From NCBI GenBank assembly GCA_963780165.1, contig CAWABB010000007.1, positions 372,001-436,000 of the forward strand: a stretch of DNA of 64,000 nt, given 5' to 3'. The notes beneath the pieces were generated by a model that was not told the DNA's origin, ran no database searches, and was given only the letters and a program-made list of their open reading frames with translations. Positions 32,945 through 40,813 of the stretch are shown piece after piece. Source of the DNA: CAWABB01 sp963780165. Lineage in GTDB: Bacteria > Bacteroidota > Ignavibacteria > UBA10030 > UBA6906. Each line of letters begins with the position of its first letter. Positions within the stretch are counted from its first letter, which is position 1. Made by a program: the position numbers and the translations under genes.

Positions 32945-35581
32945 GTGAACGCACGAAAACATACCGGAACGTCCCTGGCTTTTGCCATCGGACTTGCGCT
33001 TTTCGTCCAGGCGGACCTCCATGCCGCGAATCCCCGGGAGATCATTGTGCTCCGTTCCGGGCCGGAGGTTCAGGACGGCGCCCGATTTCCAGTGAAGATG
33101 ACGACCGATGGCCTCACGTGGTCCGGTCGTGAAACCCCCGTCACCCGTGCGTCGAAGCTCCTCTCGCTCAACCGGCGCGTGCTGGGGATCGACAGTGTGG
33201 AGTTCGATTTTGTCCCGGCTGCAACTTCAGAGGTTCCCGGGGGGTCGCATGTGCGGTTCACCCAGCGGTATCGCGGAGTCGAGGTTCATCGCGGGGAACT
33301 TGTGGTGAGCATGGACCGGCGCGGGTCGCTCACCATGGTGGCGGACGCACACATACCGCGCATTTCTGTCGACCGCATCACCCCTGCGCTCTCTGCCGCC
33401 GAGGCGCTGAAACGCGCAGCTGCAGCCCTTGGCACGTCTTCCCTACCGATCGGCGCTCCTGACCGCGCCGACCTCGTGATTGCACGGGGCCAGGACAGGA
33501 AGGACAGGCTGGTCTACCGGGTTTCAATGACGAGGGAGCAGCCCGCGGGCGATTGGGAGGTGCTCGTCGACGCGGCCACCGGAGGCATCCATGGGATCGA
33601 GGACCGGTTCGTGCAGCATCACGGAGGGATCCACGCCCAGGGCCAGGGCATGACGTATCTTTCCGACCCGCTGGGCGCGGCGCGGGCCGTGTACGGCTCG
33701 CCAGGGTTCATCGACGGCGAAGATGCCGACACCGATTCGCTGCATGCCTACCGTGCGCCCGTCCAGCTGGATTCGCTTGTCGTGGAGAACGGGTTGGCAT
33801 GGCTGCGCGGGCCGTACTGTTCGGTTGCGGACATCGAAGCTCCCTACGATTCGGTGGACTTCGTTGAGCCCCCGCCGTACCGATTTGACTACGACCGCTC
33901 GCAGCCCGGGTTCGAGGCGGTGATGGTCTACTATCACGCGACGCAGTCGCTCCTCCGATTCGAATCGCTCGGGTTCTTTCTTCCTCGTCTTCGTTCCCTC
34001 CGGCTCGACCCTCACGGGTTCCAGGGGAAAGACAACTCGCACTACAGCCCGTCGGGCAACTGGATCAGTTTCGGGACCGGAGGCGTCGATGACGCTGAGG
34101 ATGCGGACGTCATCTGGCATGAATACGGGCACGCGATTCATTACACGATCGTACCGGGTTGGGGCGGCGGCGACTGTGCCGCGCTTGGCGAAGGGTATGG
34201 CGACTACTGGGCCGGATCGTACGCCCGCTCGCTGGACCAATGGGGAGTGAACGACCCCCAGCACGCATGGACGTTCAAATGGGACGGGCACAACGAGTTT
34301 TGGGAAGGACGCATCCTGAACGACACCCGGAGATACCCCTTCGACGGTCTCTCCCCTCACGCAGCCGGCCAGATCTGGGCGTCGGCTCTGATGGACATTC
34401 ACGACCAGGTGGGGCGGGACGTGGCTGACAGGCTTGTCCTGAAGAGCCTGTACTACCTGAGCAACGGCATCAGCGCGCGCGATGCCGCCTACGCGTTGCT
34501 CCAGGCGGACATTGACCTGTACGACGGTTCCCACCTCGGCCTGCTGCACAGAGTACTCGGCACCGAGAGAGGTTTCCTGCCGCCCGAAAGCGGATCGACG
34601 ATTCTCGTCCTGTCGGACGGGGGACCCGGTGCCAGCGGAGATGCGTCATCCGCCGTGTCCGGCGCAGGAGCACCTGGAGTCCTTGCGTCGATGCATGTCC
34701 CTTCGGGTTACGCGGTGCACGTTGCGGACTGGGCCACCTTCGAGCCTCACGCCCTCCTCGACGCAGCCGTTGCCGTGGTCCTCTCGGGAGGAAATCCGGA
34801 TCCGCTTGACGACGAGACCCGCCGCCGCAGCCTGTCTGATTTCGTCCGTGCCGGTGGGCGTGTGATTCTGGAAGGCTCGGAGGTCGCGGGCAGGATGCTC
34901 TCCGCGGACGTCGAGCCTGAATTCGCTCGCGACGTTCTCGCAATCGAAGGAGTGACCGGACCCCTGCATTGCACCAGTCTGAGAGCCACCACGGATCTCC
35001 TCTTCGCGGCGCCCAACCCTCTCCCGTCGGTCCTCGCATTCCAGCCCCGGGCCGACACCAGCGCTCGCTCCGGCGTCCGTCCGATCGGCGGACATTCCGA
35101 GATCGCTGCCGCCGCCCTCTGGAATGACCCTGAGAGTCCGGCGGGCATCGTGACGCGAAGCGCGCCGGAGGGCGGGCTCCGTTCCATCTTCTTCTCGTTT
35201 GCGATCGGCACGATGGCGGATTCGGCGGAGGGCACCGGCTTGCTGGAGAACGCGGTCTTTGCACTTCTGGGGGAAAAGTCCACGACGCCCGTCGAGAACG
35301 ACCCGAGCGCCCTGCCCGACATCGCGCGGCTCAGGCAAAACTACCCCAACCCGTTCAACCCGAGCACGACGATTCAGTTCACGCTCGCCCTGCCGCAGCG
35401 CACTGTCATCCGTGTGTATGACCTTCTCGGGCGTGAAGTGGCGTTGCTGATGGACGAGACGAAGGCGGCCGGGACGTACGAGGTTGATTGGAACGCGAAT
35501 GGAATGCCGAGCGGGATCTATCTCTGTCAGCTGACGGCCGGCGGGTCCGTCCACACCACGCGCATGGTGCTCATGAAGTAG
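32945..35581 (+). CDS. Secreted M36/thermolysin-like metallopeptidase with T9SS sorting domain
   Basis: Secreted zinc peptidase of 878 residues. The GTG at 32945 starts a good signal peptide (ARKHTGTSLAFAIGLALFVQA). A propeptide of the fungalysin/thermolysin type follows (RFTQRYRGVEVHRGELVV). The catalytic domain has H392-E-Y-G-H396 and a third ligand E416 in GEGYGDYW, as in M36 enzymes. After it comes a Rossmann-like module (about 565-780, starting STILVLSDGG) that looks like a glutamine-amidotransferase-type fold without an obvious catalytic cysteine. The last 85 residues form the T9SS domain (NYPNPFNPSTTI, then SGIYLCQLTAGG). The protein is expected at the cell surface or outside it. Confidence 0.82.
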   Translation: MNARKHTGTSLAFAIGLALFVQADLHAANPREIIVLRSGPEVQDGARFPVKMTTDGLTWSGRETPVTRASKLLSLNRRVLGIDSVEFDFVPAATSEVPGGSHVRFTQRYRGVEVHRGELVVSMDRRGSLTMVADAHIPRISVDRITPALSAAEALKRAAAALGTSSLPIGAPDRADLVIARGQDRKDRLVYRVSMTREQPAGDWEVLVDAATGGIHGIEDRFVQHHGGIHAQGQGMTYLSDPLGAARAVYGSPGFIDGEDADTDSLHAYRAPVQLDSLVVENGLAWLRGPYCSVADIEAPYDSVDFVEPPPYRFDYDRSQPGFEAVMVYYHATQSLLRFESLGFFLPRLRSLRLDPHGFQGKDNSHYSPSGNWISFGTGGVDDAEDADVIWHEYGHAIHYTIVPGWGGGDCAALGEGYGDYWAGSYARSLDQWGVNDPQHAWTFKWDGHNEFWEGRILNDTRRYPFDGLSPHAAGQIWASALMDIHDQVGRDVADRLVLKSLYYLSNGISARDAAYALLQADIDLYDGSHLGLLHRVLGTERGFLPPESGSTILVLSDGGPGASGDASSAVSGAGAPGVLASMHVPSGYAVHVADWATFEPHALLDAAVAVVLSGGNPDPLDDETRRRSLSDFVRAGGRVILEGSEVAGRMLSADVEPEFARDVLAIEGVTGPLHCTSLRATTDLLFAAPNPLPSVLAFQPRADTSARSGVRPIGGHSEIAAAALWNDPESPAGIVTRSAPEGGLRSIFFSFAIGTMADSAEGTGLLENAVFALLGEKSTTPVENDPSALPDIARLRQNYPNPFNPSTTIQFTLALPQRTVIRVYDLLGREVALLMDETKAAGTYEVDWNANGMPSGIYLCQLTAGGSVHTTRMVLMK

Positions 35582-35584
35582 CCG

Positions 35585-36394
35585 TTACCGCGACCCACCC
35601 TGCCCCCCTGCCCCTTCCGTGACCGCAACGGAGATCGAGAAGTGCTCCTGCAGGAGCTCGGCGATCTTGAGCAGGCGCGGCCTATCGCTTGCGATTCGCA
35701 CCGGCAGCGTGGATGCCCGCAGCAGTTCCCTCTTTGCCTCCTCGTCCCTCTCCATGTCGAGATAGAGTACCGCAAGCTCGTATCTGTGGCGCATGACATC
35801 GGGCGCGATCTCGATGGCGCACAGCAGCGCGTCTTCCGCTTCCATGTATCCACCGTCGGGTATGTCGCCGAAGAGAAGTTCTCCGAGTTGGCGCTGGATC
35901 CACCCGACATTTCCGAGCGCCCTGTAGAACGAGCCCTTGATCGAGAGCGCCACGTCGTTCCGTGGCTCCAGGAGCAGCGCGCGGTCGATCGCCGCGAGAA
36001 GCCGAACGGAGAGGATGAGCCTGTCCGGCATGTCGGCGGTCAGCGCGCGATAGCCCAGCGCCCCGGCCAACCAGGTATAGCCCCCGGGGTCGGTCGAATC
36101 CGCACGAATCGATGCGCGGGCGTAGACCAGCGCCGAATCGAGGAGGGTTGCGGTTTCCGGCTCGACGGAGACCTCAGACATGAGGACGTACAGTCGCGAG
36201 ATTCGCCAGAGAAGCCGCGCCTCGGTGTTCTGCCCGATTCCGTTCTTGTATTCCCGCATTGCTTCCGCGTAGTCCATGCGCGCAAACGCGGTGTCGCCGT
36301 TCTGGATCGTTGATGCAACATCTCCAGGGCTGCGCACCGGGACGAGGAGCAGGATGAGGCACAACAAGGAAGGACGATTCACCGGCGGACTCAC
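35585..36394 (-). CDS. Exported tetratricopeptide-like repeat protein
   Basis: Periplasmic protein of 269 residues. It starts at GTG 36394 with a signal peptide (LLCLILLLVPVRSPG). The rest is helical with TPR-like pairs: NGDTAFARMDYAEAMREYKNG, LLWRISRLYVLMSE, YTWLAGALGYRAL and YELAVLYLDMERDEEAKREL. The tail is rich in Gly and Gln. This arrangement resembles the RMD1-like TPR proteins, where the repeats bind protein partners. It converges with the M36 gene with only 3 nt between stops. The partner is not known. Confidence 0.7.
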   Translation of the reverse strand: MSPPVNRPSLLCLILLLVPVRSPGDVASTIQNGDTAFARMDYAEAMREYKNGIGQNTEARLLWRISRLYVLMSEVSVEPETATLLDSALVYARASIRADSTDPGGYTWLAGALGYRALTADMPDRLILSVRLLAAIDRALLLEPRNDVALSIKGSFYRALGNVGWIQRQLGELLFGDIPDGGYMEAEDALLCAIEIAPDVMRHRYELAVLYLDMERDEEAKRELLRASTLPVRIASDRPRLLKIAELLQEHFSISVAVTEGAGGQGGSR

Positions 36395-36431
36395 TGTGGG
36401 TCAATGTCGTCAGAGGTCCGGTCCCAGCTCG

Positions 36432-36478
36432 AAGGCCTCTCCCGATCTCACGTGGACGTGTCGATCAGGAGAGGCCTT
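36432..36478 (-). terminator. Long near-perfect hairpin downstream of the M6 peptidase
   Basis: AAGGCCTCTCC (36432-36442) pairs with GGAGAGGCCTT (36468-36478). The pairing continues inward through GATC/GATC with one mismatch and CACG/CGTG around a short loop. The total stem is about 20 bp. There is no clear T-run on either side, so it may act as a terminator, an mRNA 3' stabiliser or a processing site. Confidence 0.5.
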
Positions 36479-36547
36479 GTCTGTGCGGGGCACGTCTCCG
36501 ACCCCGGGAAAGATACGGGTCCCGCGACCCAGAAGCAATGCGCGAGC

Positions 36548-38668
36548 CTACTTCACAACCATCAGTCGCTTCACGTCACGCCTCCCGCCCGACGTCAGCG
36601 CATAGAGATACACGCCGCTCGCCACGGTTGACGCGTCGAACCTCATCGTGTACACCCGCCCCGGCTGCGCCACCTCGTCGAAGAGCGTGGCGACGTGCCG
36701 TCCGAGCAGGTCGTAGACGCGCAGCGATGCCGGCGCGCTCCGGCTGACGCTGAAGCGGATATCCGTCGACGGGTTGAACGGATTCGGGTAGTTCTGTGCG
36801 AGGGCGAATCCAAATTCCTCGTCCGGCGCGACCAGAGTAACCGACTCCACCTTGATTGGCGCACTGTAGCTCGCGACGTTTGCCGAGTCCGTCTGCTTCA
36901 CCCTGTAGTACTGATATCCCGCAGCGTTGTCGTCAACGATCGAGTATTCGACCGTCCCCAGCGACGGGCTGTTCCCGGGAATCAGGCCGGTCGGGAGCGG
37001 CTCGTAGCCGCTGGAATCCGTCATTGATCGCTCGATTTCAAAGCCGACATTCGAGCGCTCGAGGAGCGTCGACCAGGTCAGGCGCACGGTATCCGGGGAC
37101 ACCGCCACCGCCTCGAGCGTTCCGAAGCGAACAGAAATGGGGCTGCCGAGCGTGAAGGCGATCGTATCCCCCATCATGCCGATGTTCATGACGTGCAGTC
37201 CGCCGGGATCTCCCGACATCAGGAAGGACGAGGGATTGGTGCTGTCGCTGATGGAGGTCCGGCCGGAGTTCTGGCTGAACCCCGCCTTGCTGACCGTTCC
37301 GTTTGCGGACGGGGTTCCATCCGGCCTGTAGACGTACACCTCATCCGGGGGTCCGCTCGCGTTCCCCGAGTACGACGTGTTGATCCGATACACGACGAGA
37401 CCTTCGCCGGGAATCGAGTTCTCGAACGCGCCGCGCTTCTTCCTGTATTCGACAACGAAATACTCCGTGGAGGAATACGGCGAGGGGATCCGGTAGACAT
37501 TGTTTGTCGACGACGTCAACGGCTTCAGCGTGTAGGTCCCGGCCGAGGTGAGCGCAGGGATGTCCGGGATCCACTTCCCGTATTTATGCTTCATGTACGC
37601 GCTCATGTGCTGCGGCGGATTCCGGTTCGACTCCATGACGTCCCAGGAGCCCACGGGGCTGATGCCATTCCCGGTATAGTGATAGAGGTCGGGAGCGCCG
37701 AAGGTATGGAACATCTCGTGTGCGAGCACGCCGTTGTTCATCGAGGAATCGAGTTGCAGGTTGTACTCCCACACCCTCTTGGACCGCAGCCGGACATCGC
37801 TGGTGTACAGGGCCCACTTGTGCGGCCAGAGGAGCGACGACCACCCGTTCGGCTTTCCGGTGATGACGAAGCAGACATTGTCGACGCGACCGTCGCCGTC
37901 GGCGTCGGTCACGAGCGAATCCGGGACCTCCGCGTTGACCCCGGCGATGGCGTCCGTCAGCAGCGTGTGCTCGCGGGTGGTGCGTTCCGTTCCGTTGTTC
38001 CCCCCGTCATACCCGTCGGGATTGGTGGCTGACTTCGGCTGGTAGTACGCCCGGATCCGGGAATCCTGATACGACAGGACGATGGATCCCGAAGGCGCGG
38101 GATAGAACCACGAGGTGAGCAGCACTTTTCCATACGACACTTCCGCAAAATAATTGCGCATGGAGTTGGTGCCTGTCGTGGAGGCGTTGAACATCGACTC
38201 GTAGTGCGAGATCGGGTACTCAAATCCGGTCTCGTCTGCAAACCTGATGAAGACCACCACGTTTCTGATGGACCCCACGCTCGGAGCCGCAATACCGGCC
38301 GGAGCCCGCGCCAGGGAGGCCTCGCGTTGCGCCATCATTTCGGACGGCGGTATGTTCAGCCAGGGCTTCAGACCCACACCTGCCGGGTCGACCTTGCCGG
38401 GGACGTAGGGCGACGGCGCGAGCCTGTCGCCGGCGAGGACGGCATAGACGTACACGCCCGATTTCGGATCCTGCAGGATTGTGAACCCCGCGGCGTCGTG
38501 GAGCCAGTTGTGGTATTCGTCTCCGCTTGCGAAGCACTGCAGGACGCTGCCATCGGGCTGCCGGACGGTCTGGGGCACGTACGACAGTGGTGCGGCAAAT
38601 CCTGCCCAGCACATCAGGACCGTCGCCGACAGAAGTCCGACACGCGCACGCCAACAGCTCGGAAGCAT
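36548..38668 (-). CDS. Secreted M6-family metallopeptidase with T9SS sorting domain
   Basis: Secreted zinc peptidase of 706 residues of the immune-inhibitor A type. The ATG at 38668 has GAGG 6 nt upstream and a signal peptide (LLSATVLMCWAGFAAP). A short pro-region (SGDEYHNWLHDAAGFTI) precedes the catalytic domain (about 135-420): VVVFIRFADE, YFAEVSYGKVLLTSWFYPAP, the zinc motif LAHEMFHTFGAPDLYH, and the methionine-turn-like SWDVMESN. A fibronectin III-like domain (about 520-615) and the sorting domain (NYPNPFNPSTDI, SGVYLYALTSGG) follow. The expected location is the cell surface or outside. Confidence 0.92.
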   Translation of the reverse strand: MLPSCWRARVGLLSATVLMCWAGFAAPLSYVPQTVRQPDGSVLQCFASGDEYHNWLHDAAGFTILQDPKSGVYVYAVLAGDRLAPSPYVPGKVDPAGVGLKPWLNIPPSEMMAQREASLARAPAGIAAPSVGSIRNVVVFIRFADETGFEYPISHYESMFNASTTGTNSMRNYFAEVSYGKVLLTSWFYPAPSGSIVLSYQDSRIRAYYQPKSATNPDGYDGGNNGTERTTREHTLLTDAIAGVNAEVPDSLVTDADGDGRVDNVCFVITGKPNGWSSLLWPHKWALYTSDVRLRSKRVWEYNLQLDSSMNNGVLAHEMFHTFGAPDLYHYTGNGISPVGSWDVMESNRNPPQHMSAYMKHKYGKWIPDIPALTSAGTYTLKPLTSSTNNVYRIPSPYSSTEYFVVEYRKKRGAFENSIPGEGLVVYRINTSYSGNASGPPDEVYVYRPDGTPSANGTVSKAGFSQNSGRTSISDSTNPSSFLMSGDPGGLHVMNIGMMGDTIAFTLGSPISVRFGTLEAVAVSPDTVRLTWSTLLERSNVGFEIERSMTDSSGYEPLPTGLIPGNSPSLGTVEYSIVDDNAAGYQYYRVKQTDSANVASYSAPIKVESVTLVAPDEEFGFALAQNYPNPFNPSTDIRFSVSRSAPASLRVYDLLGRHVATLFDEVAQPGRVYTMRFDASTVASGVYLYALTSGGRRDVKRLMVVK

Positions 38669-38851
38669 AGGAGCCTCAGGATGATCGATTCCTGCCACGC
38701 GACGGAGTCTCCGGCCGCGGGCGCAGTAGATCATGCAAAAAGCGTGCAATGTCAGATACGCGCTGGAAGCCCGGCTGCTCAATAATGGGTGACGGCCGAT
38801 CGGCGATGTGTGCACATGAGTCACCGGCCGGGAAGCCGTGACAGCAGTGCG

Positions 38852-39490
38852 CTATTCGAATGCGGTAGGACGGCCGGGGTCCGCGAGGTGCGCCTGGACC
38901 TCGGCGAGATGCCGGGGATGCGTTCGGTTGGATGAAAGAGGCGGGATATCTGAGAAGTCAAAATACGCAGCGGCGAACGTCTCGTTGCTGCCACGAAGCT
39001 CGCCGCCGACCGCGTCGCACAGAAAGACGATCTTGTAGGCGTGATAGAATTCGAGCGGCCGGCCGCTCCGGTTTGCGTCGAACACGCCAACGACCTTGCG
39101 CGGGACCACGACGATGCCGCTCTCCTCGAGCGCCTCCCGCGCAACCATCGCCGCCGGATATTCCCCGACGTCTGCCCATCCTCCCGGCATGCACCACATG
39201 CCGTCGGCCCGCTCGTGCACGAGGAGGATGCGGCCGTCGCGAACGACGGCCGCACGGACATCGATCTTCGGGGTTGCGTATCCGGGCTGGGCCATGAAGG
39301 TATCGGTGAGGCCCTGCTGCGGGAGCCCGGTATGGTGCGCGGTGATCTCCGCCGCGATCTCCATCAACCGGCGGTACCGTCCGGTATCGTAGCTGTTGCT
39401 GAACGCAAGCCCGGTCTGGCACAGCGCGGCGATCTCGCGCGCCCACGTAAGCCAGGTCGGCATCCCGTCTGGTCCCGCCGTCCCGCTCAT
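38852..39490 (-). CDS. Nudix hydrolase with N-terminal helper domain
   Basis: Cytoplasmic hydrolase of 212 residues. Residues 1-65 form the helical NUDIX-N extension (MPTWLTWAREIAALCQTGLAF). The Nudix box reads GGWADVGEYPAAMVAREALEESG with both catalytic glutamates (REALEES), preceded by VRAAVVRDGRILLV. Proteins of this layout hydrolyse ADP-ribose or other NDP-sugars, but the substrate is not readable. It follows the phosphofructokinase stop by 19 nt. Confidence 0.9.
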   Translation of the reverse strand: MSGTAGPDGMPTWLTWAREIAALCQTGLAFSNSYDTGRYRRLMEIAAEITAHHTGLPQQGLTDTFMAQPGYATPKIDVRAAVVRDGRILLVHERADGMWCMPGGWADVGEYPAAMVAREALEESGIVVVPRKVVGVFDANRSGRPLEFYHAYKIVFLCDAVGGELRGSNETFAAAYFDFSDIPPLSSNRTHPRHLAEVQAHLADPGRPTAFE

Positions 39491-39509
39491 GGATGGTCTG
39501 CCGCCCCCG

Positions 39510-40715
39510 TCAGGACTCGCTGGTCATCAGGAAGAGCGGCTTCATTTCGAAGCTCCGGTAGTGCGGACGGTAGCGCTCGATGTTGTAGTGCTCTTTCACG
39601 TTTACCACCTTCTTGCTGGCGGTGACGACATCGATCGGCACGTTGTCGTACCGTCCGTTCTTCAGCACCACCATCCGTCCGTGGATCCTGTTGAGGATCA
39701 GATCGAGCGCTAGATTTCCGAACGCCATCGGCACGATCGAATCGATGGCGTCGGGGTCGCCGCCGCGCACCAGATACCCGAGCTTCTGGTTGATGACCTC
39801 GACCTTCACCCCGTTGTTGAACTTGGCCGAGAGGTCCTTCAGATGGTCGGACACGACGTCGCCAATCCCTCCGAGCTTTGCATGACCGTAGGCATCCGTT
39901 GCAGCGTTTGCGAACACCATTTCACCGCCCTCGAACATCGCTCCCTCGGACACGAGGACGACGGAGTACCGGCTGGGATTCCGCCTCCTGTCCTCGACCA
40001 GCAGCTCGGTGAGCCGCTCGATATTGAACTTGTATTCCGGAATGACACAGCGGTTTGCGGCGCCAGCCATCGTCGGCAACATCGCGGTGAACCCCGCGTA
40101 CCGGCCGAACACCTCGAGCACCAGGAACCGCTCGTGCGATCCGGCAGTCGTGCGAAGGTTGTTGGTCATCTGGATCGTGCGGGTCACGCACGTACTGAAT
40201 CCGATGCAGTAATCGGTCCCCGGAACGTCGTTGTCCATCGTCTTCGGGATGGCGATCACTTTGAGCCCTTCCTGGTAGAGGCGCACACCGTAGCTGAGCG
40301 TGTCGTCTCCGCCGATCGGGATCAGGTAGTCGATTCCCAGGTACTCGAGGTTCTTCAGGACCTCGGGCGTCAAATCGTTCTTCTCTTCTGGATAGCTCGA
40401 CTTGAGGTGCTCGGGCACCGCCGACTTCTTCACGGTGCTCGGGCGCGTTCGCGAGGTGTGAAGGAACGTACCGCCCGTCCGCCCCGCTTTGTTGACGATC
40501 TCGTCCGTCAGGTGGATGTAGTTGTTCGAGTTGTCGAACTTGGGGTCACGCACGATATCGATCAAGCCCGCCCAGCCGCGCCGGATACCGATCACGTCAT
40601 ACCCTTCACGCCGCGCGCTGATGGTGACAGCGCGGATCGCAGGGTTCAGCCCGGGAACGTCGCCTCCGCCGGTAAGGATGCCGATGACGCCCTTCTTTGT
40701 TTTCACGTTTGCCAT
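39510..40715 (-). CDS. 6-phosphofructokinase, PPi-dependent type
   Basis: Phosphofructokinase-family enzyme of 401 residues. The donor site reads GGDDT (135-139), with Asp138 where ATP enzymes have Gly, and PKTMDND (157-163) with Lys158. In the known family, Asp at this first position together with Lys at the second marks the pyrophosphate-dependent, reversible enzymes. Other expected motifs are ILTGGGDVPGLNPAIRA and the fructose-6-phosphate segment FGRYAGFTA. Start MANVKTKKGVIG at ATG 40715. A second family member at 62370 has the ATP-type glycine. PPi use is inferred from these residues, not shown. Confidence 0.88.
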   Translation of the reverse strand: MANVKTKKGVIGILTGGGDVPGLNPAIRAVTISARREGYDVIGIRRGWAGLIDIVRDPKFDNSNNYIHLTDEIVNKAGRTGGTFLHTSRTRPSTVKKSAVPEHLKSSYPEEKNDLTPEVLKNLEYLGIDYLIPIGGDDTLSYGVRLYQEGLKVIAIPKTMDNDVPGTDYCIGFSTCVTRTIQMTNNLRTTAGSHERFLVLEVFGRYAGFTAMLPTMAGAANRCVIPEYKFNIERLTELLVEDRRRNPSRYSVVLVSEGAMFEGGEMVFANAATDAYGHAKLGGIGDVVSDHLKDLSAKFNNGVKVEVINQKLGYLVRGGDPDAIDSIVPMAFGNLALDLILNRIHGRMVVLKNGRYDNVPIDVVTASKKVVNVKEHYNIERYRPHYRSFEMKPLFLMTSES

Positions 40716-40765
40716 AGTGTGTTTATCCTGTGGTAGCTGGGGAACATGAAAAGGTCAAACATCTT

Positions 40766-40794
40766 AATATATAGAATCGAGCACTGAGTTGCAG
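40766..40794 (-). promoter_or_regulatory. Probable promoter of the PPi-type phosphofructokinase gene
   Basis: Minus strand CTGCAA (40794-40789), 17-bp spacer, TATATT (40771-40766). The -10 is good, the -35 poor. Confidence 0.45.
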
Positions 40795-40813
40795 GCGGTA
40801 CGGGCAGCTCCGC

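Noticed and set aside
33524..34549. A 341-codon minus-strand open frame inside the M36-like peptidase gene
   Set aside because: It is antisense to the catalytic domain with its HEYGH motif and shows no domain of its own.
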